Assembly (NCBI RefSeq): GCF_041675725.1
Contig: NZ_JBAYTI010000005.1
Coordinates: 5,674 to 69,673, forward strand
DNA: 64,000 bases
Origin: Castellaniella sp041675725
GTDB taxonomy: Bacteria > Pseudomonadota > Gammaproteobacteria > Burkholderiales > Burkholderiaceae_B
Direction: 5' to 3'
Shown: one piece after another, positions 47,369-56,566 of the stretch
Position numbering within the stretch: position 1 is the first letter of the stretch
Layout of the letters: every line of letters begins with the position of its first letter
Program-made: the position numbers and the translations under genes
Notes under the pieces: generated by a model
Told to the model about the DNA's origin: nothing
Seen by the model: only the letters and a program-made list of their open reading frames with translations
Databases searched by the model: none

Positions 47369-49804
47369 TTGAAAAAGCGTAACAACAACGACAATAACCC
47401 TTCCGCTTGCCCAGAACCCACCGCCGATCTGGCGGCAGACTACGATCCAACCGTTCCCACCCGAGAGCAGATCCTGCAGTTTCTGCGACAGGCCGGCAAA
47501 GCCATGACACTCGACGCCCTGGCTGAAGCCGCCCAGGCCAGTCTGCCACCCTCTATCGGCTTCATCCGGCGTATCAAGGCCATGGAACGCGACGGTCAAC
47601 TGCGCTTCAACACCCAGGGTCGCCTGCAGATCTGCAAGAATACGCAGTTCATCACCGGTGTGGTGCAAGGCCATCGCGATGGCTTCGGCTTTCTGATACC
47701 GGATGATGGCAGCCCGGATCTGTTCCTGTCGCCTCACGAAATGAGCAAGGTGCTGCATGGCGACCGCGTGCGGGCCAAGGACCACGGTGAATACCGCGGT
47801 CGGCCGGAAGGCGCCATCGTCGAAGTGCTCGAACGGCGCACACTCAAGCTGGTGGGCCGTTTCCTCAAAGAACGCGGCGCCTACGTGGTCGCCCCCGAAG
47901 ACCAGCGGATCAAGCACGACATACTCATCAGCCCTCAGGACACAGCCGGCGCCGAGCCGGGGCAAGTGGTCACGGTGCAGATTCTGCGCCAGCCCGCCAG
48001 CCACGTGCAGGCTCAGGGGCGGGTCATCGAGGTCCTGGGTGAAATCGACGATCCCGGCATGGAAATCGAAATTGCCGTGCGCAAGTTCGGTGTTCCCCAC
48101 GAATTCTCGCCCGAGACCCTGGCCGAGGTCGCCCGGGTGCCCGATTCAGTCCAGGAGCGCGAGCTGGCGGGGCGCATCGACCTGCGCGACCAGCCATTCC
48201 TGACGATCGACGGCGAAGACGCGCGCGATTTCGACGATGCGATTTTTTGCACCGACGCCGACCTGGGGACGGGCAAGCGGGCCCGTCCGGGCTGGCGGCT
48301 GCTGGTCGCCATCGCCGACGTCAGCCACTATGTGCGCGATCGCAGTGCGCTCGATGACGATGCCCTAGAGCGCGGCACCAGCGTGTACTTTCCGCGGCGG
48401 GTGATTCCCATGCTGCCCGAAGCGCTCTCCAACGGCATCTGCTCGCTCAACCCGGCAGTCGACCGGCTGGTGATGGTCTGTGACATGACCGTTCCAGCAG
48501 AAGGCGCGCGCGCTGGCACCGTGATTGCCTATCAATTCTATGAAGCCGTGATCCGCTCCAGGGCCCGCACGACCTACGAAGACATCTGGGCCGCGCTCCA
48601 GCAGCCAGACGGGCCCTCCGCGCAGAGCCTGGGTGACCTGCTGCCACACGTGCAAACCGCATATGCGCTCTTTCAGGCGTTTCAGCAAGCGCGCCGCAAG
48701 CGTGGGGCCATCGATTTCGAAACGGTCGAAACCCGGATCATCAGCACCCCGCTAGGCCGGATCGAACGCATCGAGCCCGCCGTACGCAATGATGCCCATC
48801 GGCTGATCGAAGAATGCATGCTGGCCGCCAACACGTGCGCTGCCGACTTCATCGTGCGCAACAAAGCGCGGGCGCTGTTTCGCATCCACGAAGGCCCCAC
48901 GCCAGAAAAACTGCAGGCGCTGCGTGAGCACCTGCGGCTGTTGGGGCTCACGCTCGAGGGCGGCGACGAGCCGCGCACGGCCGACTACGCCCGGCTCATC
49001 CAGCAAAGCCGCGCACGACCCGACTTCGACGTCATCCAAACCCTCTGTCTGCGATCCATGCAGCAGGCCCTCTACAGCCCGGAGCAAACCGGGCACTTTG
49101 GCCTGGCCTATGATCGCTACACCCATTTCACCTCGCCGATACGACGCTACCCCGATCTCCTCGTGCACCGCACCCTGCGCGGCATCCTGAACAGGAAGCC
49201 ATACCATCCGCCCATTCTGCCTGGATTTTCTCCCGATCCCACGCAGCCCGCCCGGCTGCGCGAACAAGAAGCCTGGGAAGCGCTGGGCGATGTGCTGTCG
49301 GCTCGCGAGCGCCGTGCCGACGAGGCCTCTCAAGACGTCGAGGCCTGGCTCAAATGCTGGTTCGCCCGCGAGCACGTCGGCGAAGTTTTCAGCGGACGCA
49401 TCAGCGGGGTCACCAGCTTCGGCGTCTTCGTCACGCTGGACACGCTGTACGTGGACGGGCTGGTGCACATTTCCGAACTGGGGGGCGACTACTACCAGTA
49501 CAACGAAGCCCTGAATGAATTGCGCGGTGAACGCAGCGGCTTCCGGTATCGCCTGGGCGACGCCATGCAGGTACAGATCTCGCGGGTCGACCTCGAGGCC
49601 AGGCGCATCGATTTCCGTCTGGTCCGCAGCGAACACCTCAAGGCGCTGCCATCCGATGGCCCGACCGAGGCCGTACCCCCTGCACGACCACGAAAAAAGG
49701 CGGCAGGTGCCAAGCCCGCGGCGCTGCGTGGGACCACGGCCCGGCAACGCCGCGCCCAGGTCAAGCAGGACGAGCGTGCGGCGACCCGAAAACAGCGCAG
49801 TTGA
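47369..49804 (+). CDS. rnr: Ribonuclease R
   Basis: An 811-residue 3'-5' exoribonuclease: N-terminal winged-helix (ILQFLRQAGKAMTLDALA), cold-shock domains (GHRDGFGFLIPDDG), RNB catalytic domain with the aspartates in DGEDARDFDDAI, YTHFTSPIRRYPDLLVHR, S1 domain (FSGRISGVTSFGVFVTL) and basic tail. It degrades structured RNA. The start is probably TTG at 47369 (MKKRNNND); a GTG at 47306 lies upstream of a TATACA -10 candidate (47334-47339), so it would not be on the transcript. Usually paired with rlmB, as here. Confidence 0.95.
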   Translation: MKKRNNNDNNPSACPEPTADLAADYDPTVPTREQILQFLRQAGKAMTLDALAEAAQASLPPSIGFIRRIKAMERDGQLRFNTQGRLQICKNTQFITGVVQGHRDGFGFLIPDDGSPDLFLSPHEMSKVLHGDRVRAKDHGEYRGRPEGAIVEVLERRTLKLVGRFLKERGAYVVAPEDQRIKHDILISPQDTAGAEPGQVVTVQILRQPASHVQAQGRVIEVLGEIDDPGMEIEIAVRKFGVPHEFSPETLAEVARVPDSVQERELAGRIDLRDQPFLTIDGEDARDFDDAIFCTDADLGTGKRARPGWRLLVAIADVSHYVRDRSALDDDALERGTSVYFPRRVIPMLPEALSNGICSLNPAVDRLVMVCDMTVPAEGARAGTVIAYQFYEAVIRSRARTTYEDIWAALQQPDGPSAQSLGDLLPHVQTAYALFQAFQQARRKRGAIDFETVETRIISTPLGRIERIEPAVRNDAHRLIEECMLAANTCAADFIVRNKARALFRIHEGPTPEKLQALREHLRLLGLTLEGGDEPRTADYARLIQQSRARPDFDVIQTLCLRSMQQALYSPEQTGHFGLAYDRYTHFTSPIRRYPDLLVHRTLRGILNRKPYHPPILPGFSPDPTQPARLREQEAWEALGDVLSARERRADEASQDVEAWLKCWFAREHVGEVFSGRISGVTSFGVFVTLDTLYVDGLVHISELGGDYYQYNEALNELRGERSGFRYRLGDAMQVQISRVDLEARRIDFRLVRSEHLKALPSDGPTEAVPPARPRKKAAGAKPAALRGTTARQRRAQVKQDERAATRKQRS

Positions 49805-49832
49805 ACCGCCCATGGCGGCAGCAGGCCCGAAC

Positions 49833-50591
49833 ATGTCATCTCAACACATCCTCGTCGGTTTCCACGCTCTGCAGGCGCGCCTGCGCCATGCACCTGATAC
49901 CCTGCGCGAAGTATTCATGGACGCGTCGCGCCACGACGCACGCATGCAGCGCTGCCAGCAGCAGTTGGATGCGGCGGGCGTCACCTGGCGTGCCGTGGAC
50001 GTACAGCGCCTCGATGGCCTGGCGGGTGGCGCGAGGCATCAGGGCGTCGTGGCATTGGCGCAGCCGCGGCCACTGGCCGTCACCATCGATGATGTGCTGG
50101 ATCCACTGGAAGATCGGGACGAAGCGGCATTCCTGCTGGTCCTGGATGGCGTATCGGATCCGCATAATCTGGGGGCATGCCTGCGCACCGCCGACGCTGC
50201 GGGCGTCCATGCCGTCATCGCCCCCAAAGACCGTGCCGTGGGCCTGACCACCACCGTGCACCGTGTCGCCTGTGGCGCAGCCGATACGGTCCCCTATCTG
50301 ACCGTCACCAACCTGGCACGCACCCTGCGGGCACTGCGCGATCGGGATATCTGGCTGATCGGCACCGATGACAGCGCGCCGGGCAGCCTGCACCAGGTCG
50401 ACGCAAAGCGCCCGCTCGCCTGGGTGATGGGCTCCGAAGGGCACGGCATGCGCCGCCTGACGCGCGAGACCTGCGACGAGCTGGTGCATATTCCCATGCT
50501 GGGTGCCGTCGAGAGCCTGAATGTCAGCGTGGCCAGTGCCATATGCTTATATGAAACCGTGCGCCAAAGAAGCCCGACAAAAGGCGGATAA
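49833..50591 (+). CDS. rlmB: 23S rRNA (guanosine-2'-O)-methyltransferase RlmB
   Basis: A 252-residue SPOUT methyltransferase with N-terminal L30e-like domain (VGFHALQARLRHAP) and the three TrmH motifs: LDGVSDPHNLGACLRTADAA, WVMGSEGHGMRR and HIPMLGAVESLNVSVASAI. It methylates G2251 in E. coli 23S rRNA. Start 28 bases after rnr with an AGCAGG site; a second ATG at 49812 is possible. Confidence 0.95.
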   Translation: MSSQHILVGFHALQARLRHAPDTLREVFMDASRHDARMQRCQQQLDAAGVTWRAVDVQRLDGLAGGARHQGVVALAQPRPLAVTIDDVLDPLEDRDEAAFLLVLDGVSDPHNLGACLRTADAAGVHAVIAPKDRAVGLTTTVHRVACGAADTVPYLTVTNLARTLRALRDRDIWLIGTDDSAPGSLHQVDAKRPLAWVMGSEGHGMRRLTRETCDELVHIPMLGAVESLNVSVASAICLYETVRQRSPTKGG

Positions 50592-50678
50592 TCATACCGA
50601 TTGCACATTCCACACATTAATCCGGCGGCAGCCGACGGGCCTGCGCCGCTATCCTGTCACCGATCCATCCATCCCCCC

Positions 50679-51926
50679 ATGAGCAAGCCTGGCTTCACCA
50701 CCCAACTGGTCCACCACGATCACCGCGCGCACCTGCAGCACGGCGAAATCCATCAGCCCATCCATCCTTCCACCGAATACGCCTACGCCGATGCTCACGA
50801 GCTGGCCGCGGTTTTCCAGGGCAAGTCCGGCTATACCTACGCCCGCCAGGGCACGCCCACCACGGCCTCCCTGGAAGCCAAAATCACAGAGATGGAAGAC
50901 GGCCTGAACACGGTCACCTTCGCGACCGGCATGGCTGCGCTGGCGGCCACATTTCTGACCCTGCTGCGCAGCGGCGATCACCTGATTTCCAGCCAGTACA
51001 TTTTCGGCAATACCAACAGCCTGCTGATGACTCTGGAAAACTTCGGGGTCGACGTCACCCTGGTGGATGCCACCGATGCGTCGCAGGTCAAGGCCGCACT
51101 GCGGCCGAACACGCGCATGGTGTTCGTCGAAACCATCGCCAATCCAGGTACCCAGGTGGCCGACCTGGAGGAGATCGGCCGGTTCTGCACTGCCCACAAA
51201 CTGGTGTACGTGGTCGACAGCACCCTGTCTTCACCGTGGCTGGCCACAGGCCGACGCTTCCAGGCGTCGCTGGTGATCAACTCACTGTCAAAGCACATTG
51301 GCGGACATGGCAACGCGCTGGGCGGGGCGATCACCCAAACAGGCCTGTACGATTGGAAGGACTATCCCCATATCCACGATGCGTATCGCAAGGGCGACTC
51401 GCATGGCTGGGGTCTGCTACAAATCAAGAAAAAAGGCCTGCGCGACATGGGTGCCACCCTGTCCTCGGACATGGCTCACCGCATTGCGGCCGGCGCGGAA
51501 ACCCTGGCTTTGCGCATGGACCGTATCTGCAGCAACGCACTGGCCCTGGCGCGCTTTCTGGAGCAGCACCCCAAGGTCCAGCGGGTCCATTACCCCGGCC
51601 TGCCCAGCCATCCACAACACGAGCGGGCGCGGCAGTGGTTCGATCACCGTTTCGGCGGCTTGCTGGGGGTCGAACTACACGACTCCGTCGACGTGTTCGA
51701 CTGCCTGAACCGGTTGCACGTGGTGGCCCTGGCCACCCATCTGGGCGACAACCGCAGCCTGGTGCTGCCCGCCGCGCATACGATCTACTACGAGATGGGG
51801 CCCGAGCGACGCGCCCTCATGGGTATTCCGGATGGCTTTCTGCGCATCTCGGTCGGGATCGAAGACGAAAAGGATCTGATCGATGACTTTCGCAATGCGC
51901 TGGCCGAAACCCCCTGGCAGGGTTAA
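50679..51926 (+). CDS. Cys/Met-metabolism PLP enzyme (cystathionine lyase/synthase family)
   Basis: A 415-residue PLP-dependent enzyme of the trans-sulfuration family. Visible are YTYARQGTPTTASLEAKI, the SATGMAA-like FATGMAALAA, the aspartate in YVVDSTLSSPW and the PLP lysine in INSLSKHIGGHGNALGG. Which reaction it performs (gamma-lyase, gamma-synthase or O-acetylhomoserine sulfhydrylase type) cannot be settled by motifs alone. The start at 50679 gives the expected family N-terminus (MSKPGFTTQLVHHDHR). Confidence 0.9.
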   Translation: MSKPGFTTQLVHHDHRAHLQHGEIHQPIHPSTEYAYADAHELAAVFQGKSGYTYARQGTPTTASLEAKITEMEDGLNTVTFATGMAALAATFLTLLRSGDHLISSQYIFGNTNSLLMTLENFGVDVTLVDATDASQVKAALRPNTRMVFVETIANPGTQVADLEEIGRFCTAHKLVYVVDSTLSSPWLATGRRFQASLVINSLSKHIGGHGNALGGAITQTGLYDWKDYPHIHDAYRKGDSHGWGLLQIKKKGLRDMGATLSSDMAHRIAAGAETLALRMDRICSNALALARFLEQHPKVQRVHYPGLPSHPQHERARQWFDHRFGGLLGVELHDSVDVFDCLNRLHVVALATHLGDNRSLVLPAAHTIYYEMGPERRALMGIPDGFLRISVGIEDEKDLIDDFRNALAETPWQG

Positions 51927-51952
51927 CCCGACAATCCCTCGGTTTTTTCGTG
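51924..51952 (+). terminator. Weak intrinsic terminator after the PLP enzyme
   Basis: TTAACCCGA-CAATCCC-TCGGTTTTTT can form a short stem with one bulge directly followed by six T. It overlaps the stop codon. Confidence 0.45.
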
Positions 51953-51989
51953 AAGTTCAGAAAACATGCGGGTTTCAAGGATTTTTTTC

Positions 51990-52020
51990 TTGACACCCTC
52001 GCCATTCATAGGCCTAATAC
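51990..52020 (+). promoter_or_regulatory. Promoter candidate of hupB
   Basis: TTGACA at 51990-51995 is followed after 17 to 19 bases by CCTAATAC (52013-52020). The 218-base gap before the HU gene contains no other coding evidence; the leader would be about 120 bases. Confidence 0.45.
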
Positions 52021-52144
52021 GCCTTAGCCAGGGCGCTTGTCCACGTGGGGCGAATCGCGTATTCTGGCGCATGGCAGCATCATTCATCAAACCTCTGGCA
52101 GTCCGCGTTGCCAGGGCAAAACAAATCACAGGGGTAATCCGTCA

Positions 52145-52426
52145 ATGAACAAGACCGAGCTGATCGAAAGCATTTCATCCAAGACCGACCTCTCCAAGGC
52201 AGACGCCGGGCGTGCCCTTGAAGCTTTCATCGATACCGTCAAAGCCACCCTCAAGAAAAAAGATTCGGTCACCTTGGTCGGGTTCGGCACTTTCGCAGTG
52301 ACCGAAAGAGCAGCACGCACCGGGCGCAATCCGCAAACGGGGAAAGAAATCAAAATCAAGAAAGCTTTCGTGCCCAAGTTCCGCCCAGGCAAGGCGCTCA
52401 AGGACACCGTGAACGCCAAAAAATAA
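52145..52426 (+). CDS. hupB: DNA-binding protein HU
   Basis: A 93-residue HU/IHF-family protein: MNKTELIESISSKTDLSKAD, VTLVGFGTFAV, the DNA-inserting proline arm RTGRNPQTGKEI and final FRPGKALKDTVN. It compacts and bends DNA as a dimer. HU is favoured over IHF by the arm sequence and the N-terminus. A strong terminator follows 31 bases downstream. Confidence 0.96.
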   Translation: MNKTELIESISSKTDLSKADAGRALEAFIDTVKATLKKKDSVTLVGFGTFAVTERAARTGRNPQTGKEIKIKKAFVPKFRPGKALKDTVNAKK

Positions 52427-52457
52427 ACACCTGCAAGCGCTGTCGCCTGCCCATACG

Positions 52458-52479
52458 GCCACCCAAATGGTGGCTTTTT
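52458..52479 (+). terminator. Intrinsic terminator after hupB
   Basis: GCCACC, loop CAAAT, GGTGGC followed by TTTTT. Confidence 0.85.
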
Positions 52480-52534
52480 CAATTACACGCTACAATACCG
52501 CTCTTGCATCTGGCTCGCGCCCGAAGCGGCCCTG

Positions 52535-52610
52535 GGGTGCTTAGCTCAGTTGGTAGAGCGGCGCCCTTACAAGGCGTAGGTCGGCGGTTCGAACCCGTCA
52601 GCACCCACCA
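52535..52610 (+). tRNA. tRNA-Val (anticodon TAC)
   Basis: A 76-base tRNA: acceptor GGGTGCT/AGCACCC, D-arm GCTCAGTTGGTAGAGC, anticodon loop CTTACAA giving TAC, T-arm GGCGGTTCGAACCCGTC (one imperfect pair), encoded ACCA. Confidence 0.97.
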
Positions 52611-52664
52611 TACCCACGGGCCTCCTGCCGGCCGGCGTTTTTGCGCAACAGATCGATCAGCCAC

Positions 52665-53753
52665 ATGAACCCCACGCACTCCTCCAACGGCTCGCCCGCC
52701 TGCGGGCCAGAGGCGTTGGCCCGGTTCGACAGCATCATCGACGTACGCACGCCAGCCGAATTTGCCGAAGACCACATGCCCGGCGCGATCAACGCTCCGG
52801 TACTCGATAACGCCGAACGGGCCTTGGTCGGTACCCTGCACGCGCAGGAATCCGCATTCAAGGCCACCCGCGTAGGGGCCGCGCTGGTGGCCCGGCACAT
52901 TGCCGAACATATTGAAACCGTGTTCGCCGACAAGCCGCGCAACTGGCGGCCGCTGGTCTATTGCTGGCGGGGCGGCAAGCGATCGGCCGCAATGGCCACC
53001 TGGTTCAATCTGATCGGCTGGCGCGCCCGACAGCTCGAAGGGGGCTACAAGACCTGGCGGCGATACGTCATGGCCGAGCTGAACACCGTGCCGCACGCTT
53101 TTCGGTACATCGTCCTGACCGGCCCAACCGGATCAGGCAAAACCCGACTGCTCCAGGCCTTGGGGGCCACTGGCGCACAGGCGCTGGACCTCGAGGCACT
53201 GGCCTGTCATCGGGGTTCGCTGCTGGGCGCGCTGCCCAACCAGGCCCAACCCGGCCAGAAGCGTTTCGAGACCCTGCTGCTGCAGGCTCTACAACAATTC
53301 GACCCGAATCGTCCCGTGTTCATCGAGGCCGAAAGCCGACGCATCGGCCAAGTCAGCTTGCCCGACGCTCTGCTGCAGGGCATGCACGCCGGGCGGTGCG
53401 TGCGCGTGCGCACCCGCCTGCCCAAGCGCATTGACTTTCTACTGCAGGACTACGACCACCTGTTCGAGACACCCGACACGTTCAGCCAGCAGCTGCACAA
53501 ACTGATCGGGCTGCACAGCCGCAAGACCGTCAGCCACTGGCAGGCGCTGATCCACCACCAGCGCAAGGCCGAACTGTTCAACGCCCTGGTGCAAATGCAT
53601 TACGATCCCGCCTACCAACGCAGCAGCCATCACCACTTTGCAACGCTGGACCAGGCCCTGGTCTTCGACTATGACCCGACCGCCTCGAACCAGGCCCACC
53701 AGGCTCGGGCGCTGATGCAACAATTGGGCCTCCTGCATGCCGAGCAGGCATGA
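52665..53753 (+). CDS. selU: tRNA 2-selenouridine synthase
   Basis: The 362-residue enzyme replaces sulfur by selenium at the wobble 2-thiouridine of Lys, Glu and Gln tRNAs, using selenophosphate. It has an N-terminal rhodanese domain with the active cysteine (Cys100 in YCWRGGKRS) and a P-loop domain (GPTGSGKT) used for geranylation chemistry, as in SelU/MnmH. Its stop overlaps the start of selD, the selenophosphate source, so the two form one unit. The gene starts 54 bases after tRNA-Val. Confidence 0.94.
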   Translation: MNPTHSSNGSPACGPEALARFDSIIDVRTPAEFAEDHMPGAINAPVLDNAERALVGTLHAQESAFKATRVGAALVARHIAEHIETVFADKPRNWRPLVYCWRGGKRSAAMATWFNLIGWRARQLEGGYKTWRRYVMAELNTVPHAFRYIVLTGPTGSGKTRLLQALGATGAQALDLEALACHRGSLLGALPNQAQPGQKRFETLLLQALQQFDPNRPVFIEAESRRIGQVSLPDALLQGMHAGRCVRVRTRLPKRIDFLLQDYDHLFETPDTFSQQLHKLIGLHSRKTVSHWQALIHHQRKAELFNALVQMHYDPAYQRSSHHHFATLDQALVFDYDPTASNQAHQARALMQQLGLLHAEQA

Positions 53754-54829
53754 TCTTCACCACGCAGCCCACCATGACCGATACGACAGCCTCCAGCCCG
53801 ACACTGACCTCCCTCTCCCACGGAGGCGGCTGCGGCTGCAAAATTGCCCCGGACGTACTGGCGCAACTCATGGACCAGGCACTACCCGCCGGCTTCTTTC
53901 CCGATCTTCTGGTCGGCACCGAGTCGTCAGACGACGCCGCGGTCTACCGCCTGAATGAACATCAGGCCCTGGTGGCCACCACCGACTTCTTCATGCCCAT
54001 TGTGGACGATCCCCACGATTTCGGCCGCATCGCCGCCACAAACGCCCTGTCAGACATCTACGCCATGGGAGGCCGCCCGATCATGGCCCTGGCGCTGGTC
54101 GGCATGCCCATCCAGGTGCTGCCGGCCGATACGATTTCGGCGATTCTGGCGGGCGGCGCCTCAGTGTGTCAGGCGGCCGGCATCCCCATAGCCGGCGGCC
54201 ACTCGATTGACTCCGTCGAGCCCATTTACGGCCTGGCCGTCATGGGCCTGGTGCACCCGGATCACATCAAGCGCAATGATCGCGCCCAGGCCGGCGATGC
54301 GCTGATCCTCACAAAAGGCCTGGGCGTCGGCATTCTGTCGGCTGCACTAAAAAAAGGGCAGCTTGGCACGTCGGGCTACCAGACGCTGATCCACAGCACG
54401 ACCCAGCTCAATGCCATTGGCAGTCAATTGGCCCAGCACGGCAGCGTCCACGCACTGACCGACGTCACCGGGTTCGGGTTGCTGGGTCACACGCTCGAAA
54501 TGTGTCGCGGTTCGGGCGTACAGGCCCACATCGATTTTGCCACCCTGCCCTGGCTTCCTGAAGCGGTGTCCCTGGCCCGCTCAGGCGTGCGTACCGGCGC
54601 CTCGGCCCGCAACCTGAAGGCCTGCGCCCAAGCGGTCGACCTCGGCCCCGGCCTGCCCCCCCACGCCACCGATCTGCTGACCGATCCCCAGACATCCGGC
54701 GGCTTGCTGATCGCCTGTGCGCCTGAATCCACGACCCCACTGCTGACGCTCCTGCACACAGAAGGCTTCGAATACGCCGCACAAATCGGTACCCTGCAAG
54801 CAGGCCGCCCCCTCGTCAGGGTCGCCTGA
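53750..54829 (+). CDS. selD: Selenophosphate synthetase
   Basis: The 359-residue ATP-dependent enzyme makes selenophosphate. Near the N-terminus HGGGCGCKI carries the catalytic Cys (Cys28) and the neighbouring Lys, so this is the cysteine form, not the selenocysteine form. ATTDFFMPIVDDPHDFGRIA and TDVTGFGLLGH fit AIR-synthase-fold enzymes. ATG overlaps the selU stop; an internal ATG at 53774 is also possible. Confidence 0.95.
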   Translation: MIFTTQPTMTDTTASSPTLTSLSHGGGCGCKIAPDVLAQLMDQALPAGFFPDLLVGTESSDDAAVYRLNEHQALVATTDFFMPIVDDPHDFGRIAATNALSDIYAMGGRPIMALALVGMPIQVLPADTISAILAGGASVCQAAGIPIAGGHSIDSVEPIYGLAVMGLVHPDHIKRNDRAQAGDALILTKGLGVGILSAALKKGQLGTSGYQTLIHSTTQLNAIGSQLAQHGSVHALTDVTGFGLLGHTLEMCRGSGVQAHIDFATLPWLPEAVSLARSGVRTGASARNLKACAQAVDLGPGLPPHATDLLTDPQTSGGLLIACAPESTTPLLTLLHTEGFEYAAQIGTLQAGRPLVRVA

Positions 54830-54860
54830 TCCTGGCCGTCCTGCCTTACGGAGACTCCTC

Positions 54861-56351
54861 ATGCTCGATCCCTTGGTGATTGCCCGCAACGATCACACCG
54901 ACATCGGCCTGCCCCCGGGCCTGGCGAACCGCCACGGCTGCATCACCGGCGCCACCGGTACGGGCAAGACCGTCACACTGCAAGTGCTGGCCGAGGCCTT
55001 CTCCCGAATCGGCACGCCGGTGTTCCTGGCTGACGTCAAAGGCGATATGAGCGGGATCTCGCAAACCGGCAGCCTGTCGCCCAAACTCGAGCAGCGGCTG
55101 CAGGATCTGGGTCTGCCCGTGCCTGCCTGGGGCGCCGGCCCAGTTACGTTCTGGGATATTTTCGGCGAACAAGGGCACCCCGTGCGCGCCACCGTGTCGG
55201 ACCTGGGGCCCCTGCTGCTGGCGCGCATGCTGGACCTGAACGACACGCAAGAAGGCGTCCTGAACGTGGTGTTCCGGGTGGCCGACGATGAAGGCCTGCT
55301 GGTCCTCGACCTGAAAGACCTGCGCGCCATGCTGCAGTTCGTCGCGGATCACGCAGCCGAACTGCGCACCCGCTATGGCCTGGTGTCCGCCGCATCGATC
55401 GGCGCCATACAGCGCAGCTTGCTGCGCCTGGAAACCGAAGGCGCCGACACCTTCTTTGGCGAGCCCATGCTCGACCTATTCGACTGGCTGCGTACCGACG
55501 GCCGCGGGCGGGGAATGATCAACATCTTGGCGGCAGACCGCTTGATGCAGTCGCCCCGCCTGTACGCCATTTTTCTTTTGTGGATGCTGGCCGACCTCTA
55601 CGAGCGCCTGCCCGAAGTCGGTGATCTGCCCCAACCCAAGCTGGTGTTCTTCTTCGACGAGGCACACCTGCTGTTCAAGGCGGCGCCCCCCGCTCTGCTC
55701 GAGAAGGTCGAGCAGGTGGTGCGCCTCATCCGGTCCAAAGGCGTGGGGGTGTACTTCGTGACGCAGAATCCGGCGGACATCCCGGACAGCGTCCTGGGCC
55801 AACTGGGGCACCGCATCCAGCACGCCCTGCGCGCCTACACGCCGCGCGACCAGAAAGCCGTGAAAACGGCCGCCCAGACGATGCGCCCGCGCGCAGGCCT
55901 GGACATCCAGGCGGCCATCACCGAGCTGGCCGTGGGCGAGGCCTTGATTTCGCTGCTCGACGAGAAAGGCCAGCCCAGCCCGACCGAGCGGGTCTGGATG
56001 TATGCCCCAGGCAGCCGGATCGGGGCGATCACGCCGGCCGAGCGGCAAGCCCTGCGTTCGGCGTCCTTGCTGGCCGGAAAATACGAAACCCCCATCGACC
56101 GCGAGTCGGCCTGGGAAATCCTGCAAAAGCGGATGGCCCAGGCAGAGGCCGACGTGGCGGCCGCTCCCGTTCCGGGTAGGAGCGAACCCGGCCTGGGAGG
56201 GACCGTCAATGAATTCCTGTTTGGCTCCACCGGCCCGCGCGGCGGTCGGCGCGATGGAGTCGTGCAGTCTGTAGCCAAAAGCATGGTGCGCAACACTGCC
56301 AACCAGCTCCTGCGAGGCCTGATGGGATCCCTGCTCGGGCGCCGGCGATGA
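54861..56351 (+). CDS. HerA/YjgR-type ATPase (DUF853)
   Basis: A 496-residue P-loop ATPase with Walker A GATGTGKT (about residue 30), Walker B KLVFFFDEAHLLF (about residue 256), a QNPADIPDSVLGQLGHRIQH motif and a C-terminal tail LLRGLMGSLLGRRR. This is the YjgR branch of HerA-like ATPases, whose cellular role is unclear. It lies 31 bases after selD with AAGGAG-like TACGGAGAC before the ATG, so it could be co-transcribed, but a functional link with selenium is not implied. Confidence 0.9.
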   Translation: MLDPLVIARNDHTDIGLPPGLANRHGCITGATGTGKTVTLQVLAEAFSRIGTPVFLADVKGDMSGISQTGSLSPKLEQRLQDLGLPVPAWGAGPVTFWDIFGEQGHPVRATVSDLGPLLLARMLDLNDTQEGVLNVVFRVADDEGLLVLDLKDLRAMLQFVADHAAELRTRYGLVSAASIGAIQRSLLRLETEGADTFFGEPMLDLFDWLRTDGRGRGMINILAADRLMQSPRLYAIFLLWMLADLYERLPEVGDLPQPKLVFFFDEAHLLFKAAPPALLEKVEQVVRLIRSKGVGVYFVTQNPADIPDSVLGQLGHRIQHALRAYTPRDQKAVKTAAQTMRPRAGLDIQAAITELAVGEALISLLDEKGQPSPTERVWMYAPGSRIGAITPAERQALRSASLLAGKYETPIDRESAWEILQKRMAQAEADVAAAPVPGRSEPGLGGTVNEFLFGSTGPRGGRRDGVVQSVAKSMVRNTANQLLRGLMGSLLGRRR

Positions 56352-56399
56352 CGAATGGGGAAATCCCGAATGGTATCGGGTTCGGGCGGTTTCTATACT

Positions 56400-56515
56400 G
56401 AAGCCGCTACCATTCGGTAGTTCTTCAACACACTTCCCGTGTTGTCTGGGCACTGTGCCTTTGCAGTGTCTGCTGCCACAACGGCAGCAGGGCCCCGCCA
56501 AAAGGCGGGGCCTTT
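56400..56515 (+). ncRNA. Candidate small RNA with five consecutive hairpins
   Basis: A -10 TATACT at 56394-56399 would start a transcript at about 56405, ending in a strong terminator at 56515. In between are perfect hairpins at 56407-56420 (CTACC/GGTAG), 56426-56444 (CAACAC/GTGTTG, loop ACTTCCC), 56451-56468 (CACTG/CAGTG) and 56470-56490 (CTGCTGCC/GGCAGCAG), then the terminator stem. No convincing reading frame is present. The C-rich loop could pair with ribosome-binding sites. No -35 is obvious; family unknown. Confidence 0.45.
56491..56515 (+). terminator. Strong intrinsic terminator
   Basis: GGCCCCGCC, loop AAAA, GGCGGGGCC followed by TTTC. It ends the candidate small RNA and/or read-through from the upstream ATPase gene. 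Confidence 0.85.
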
Positions 56516-56566
56516 CACATGAATACGGCCAGTGCGCCATGCCCCGCATTCGTGCAAAAATAGGGC

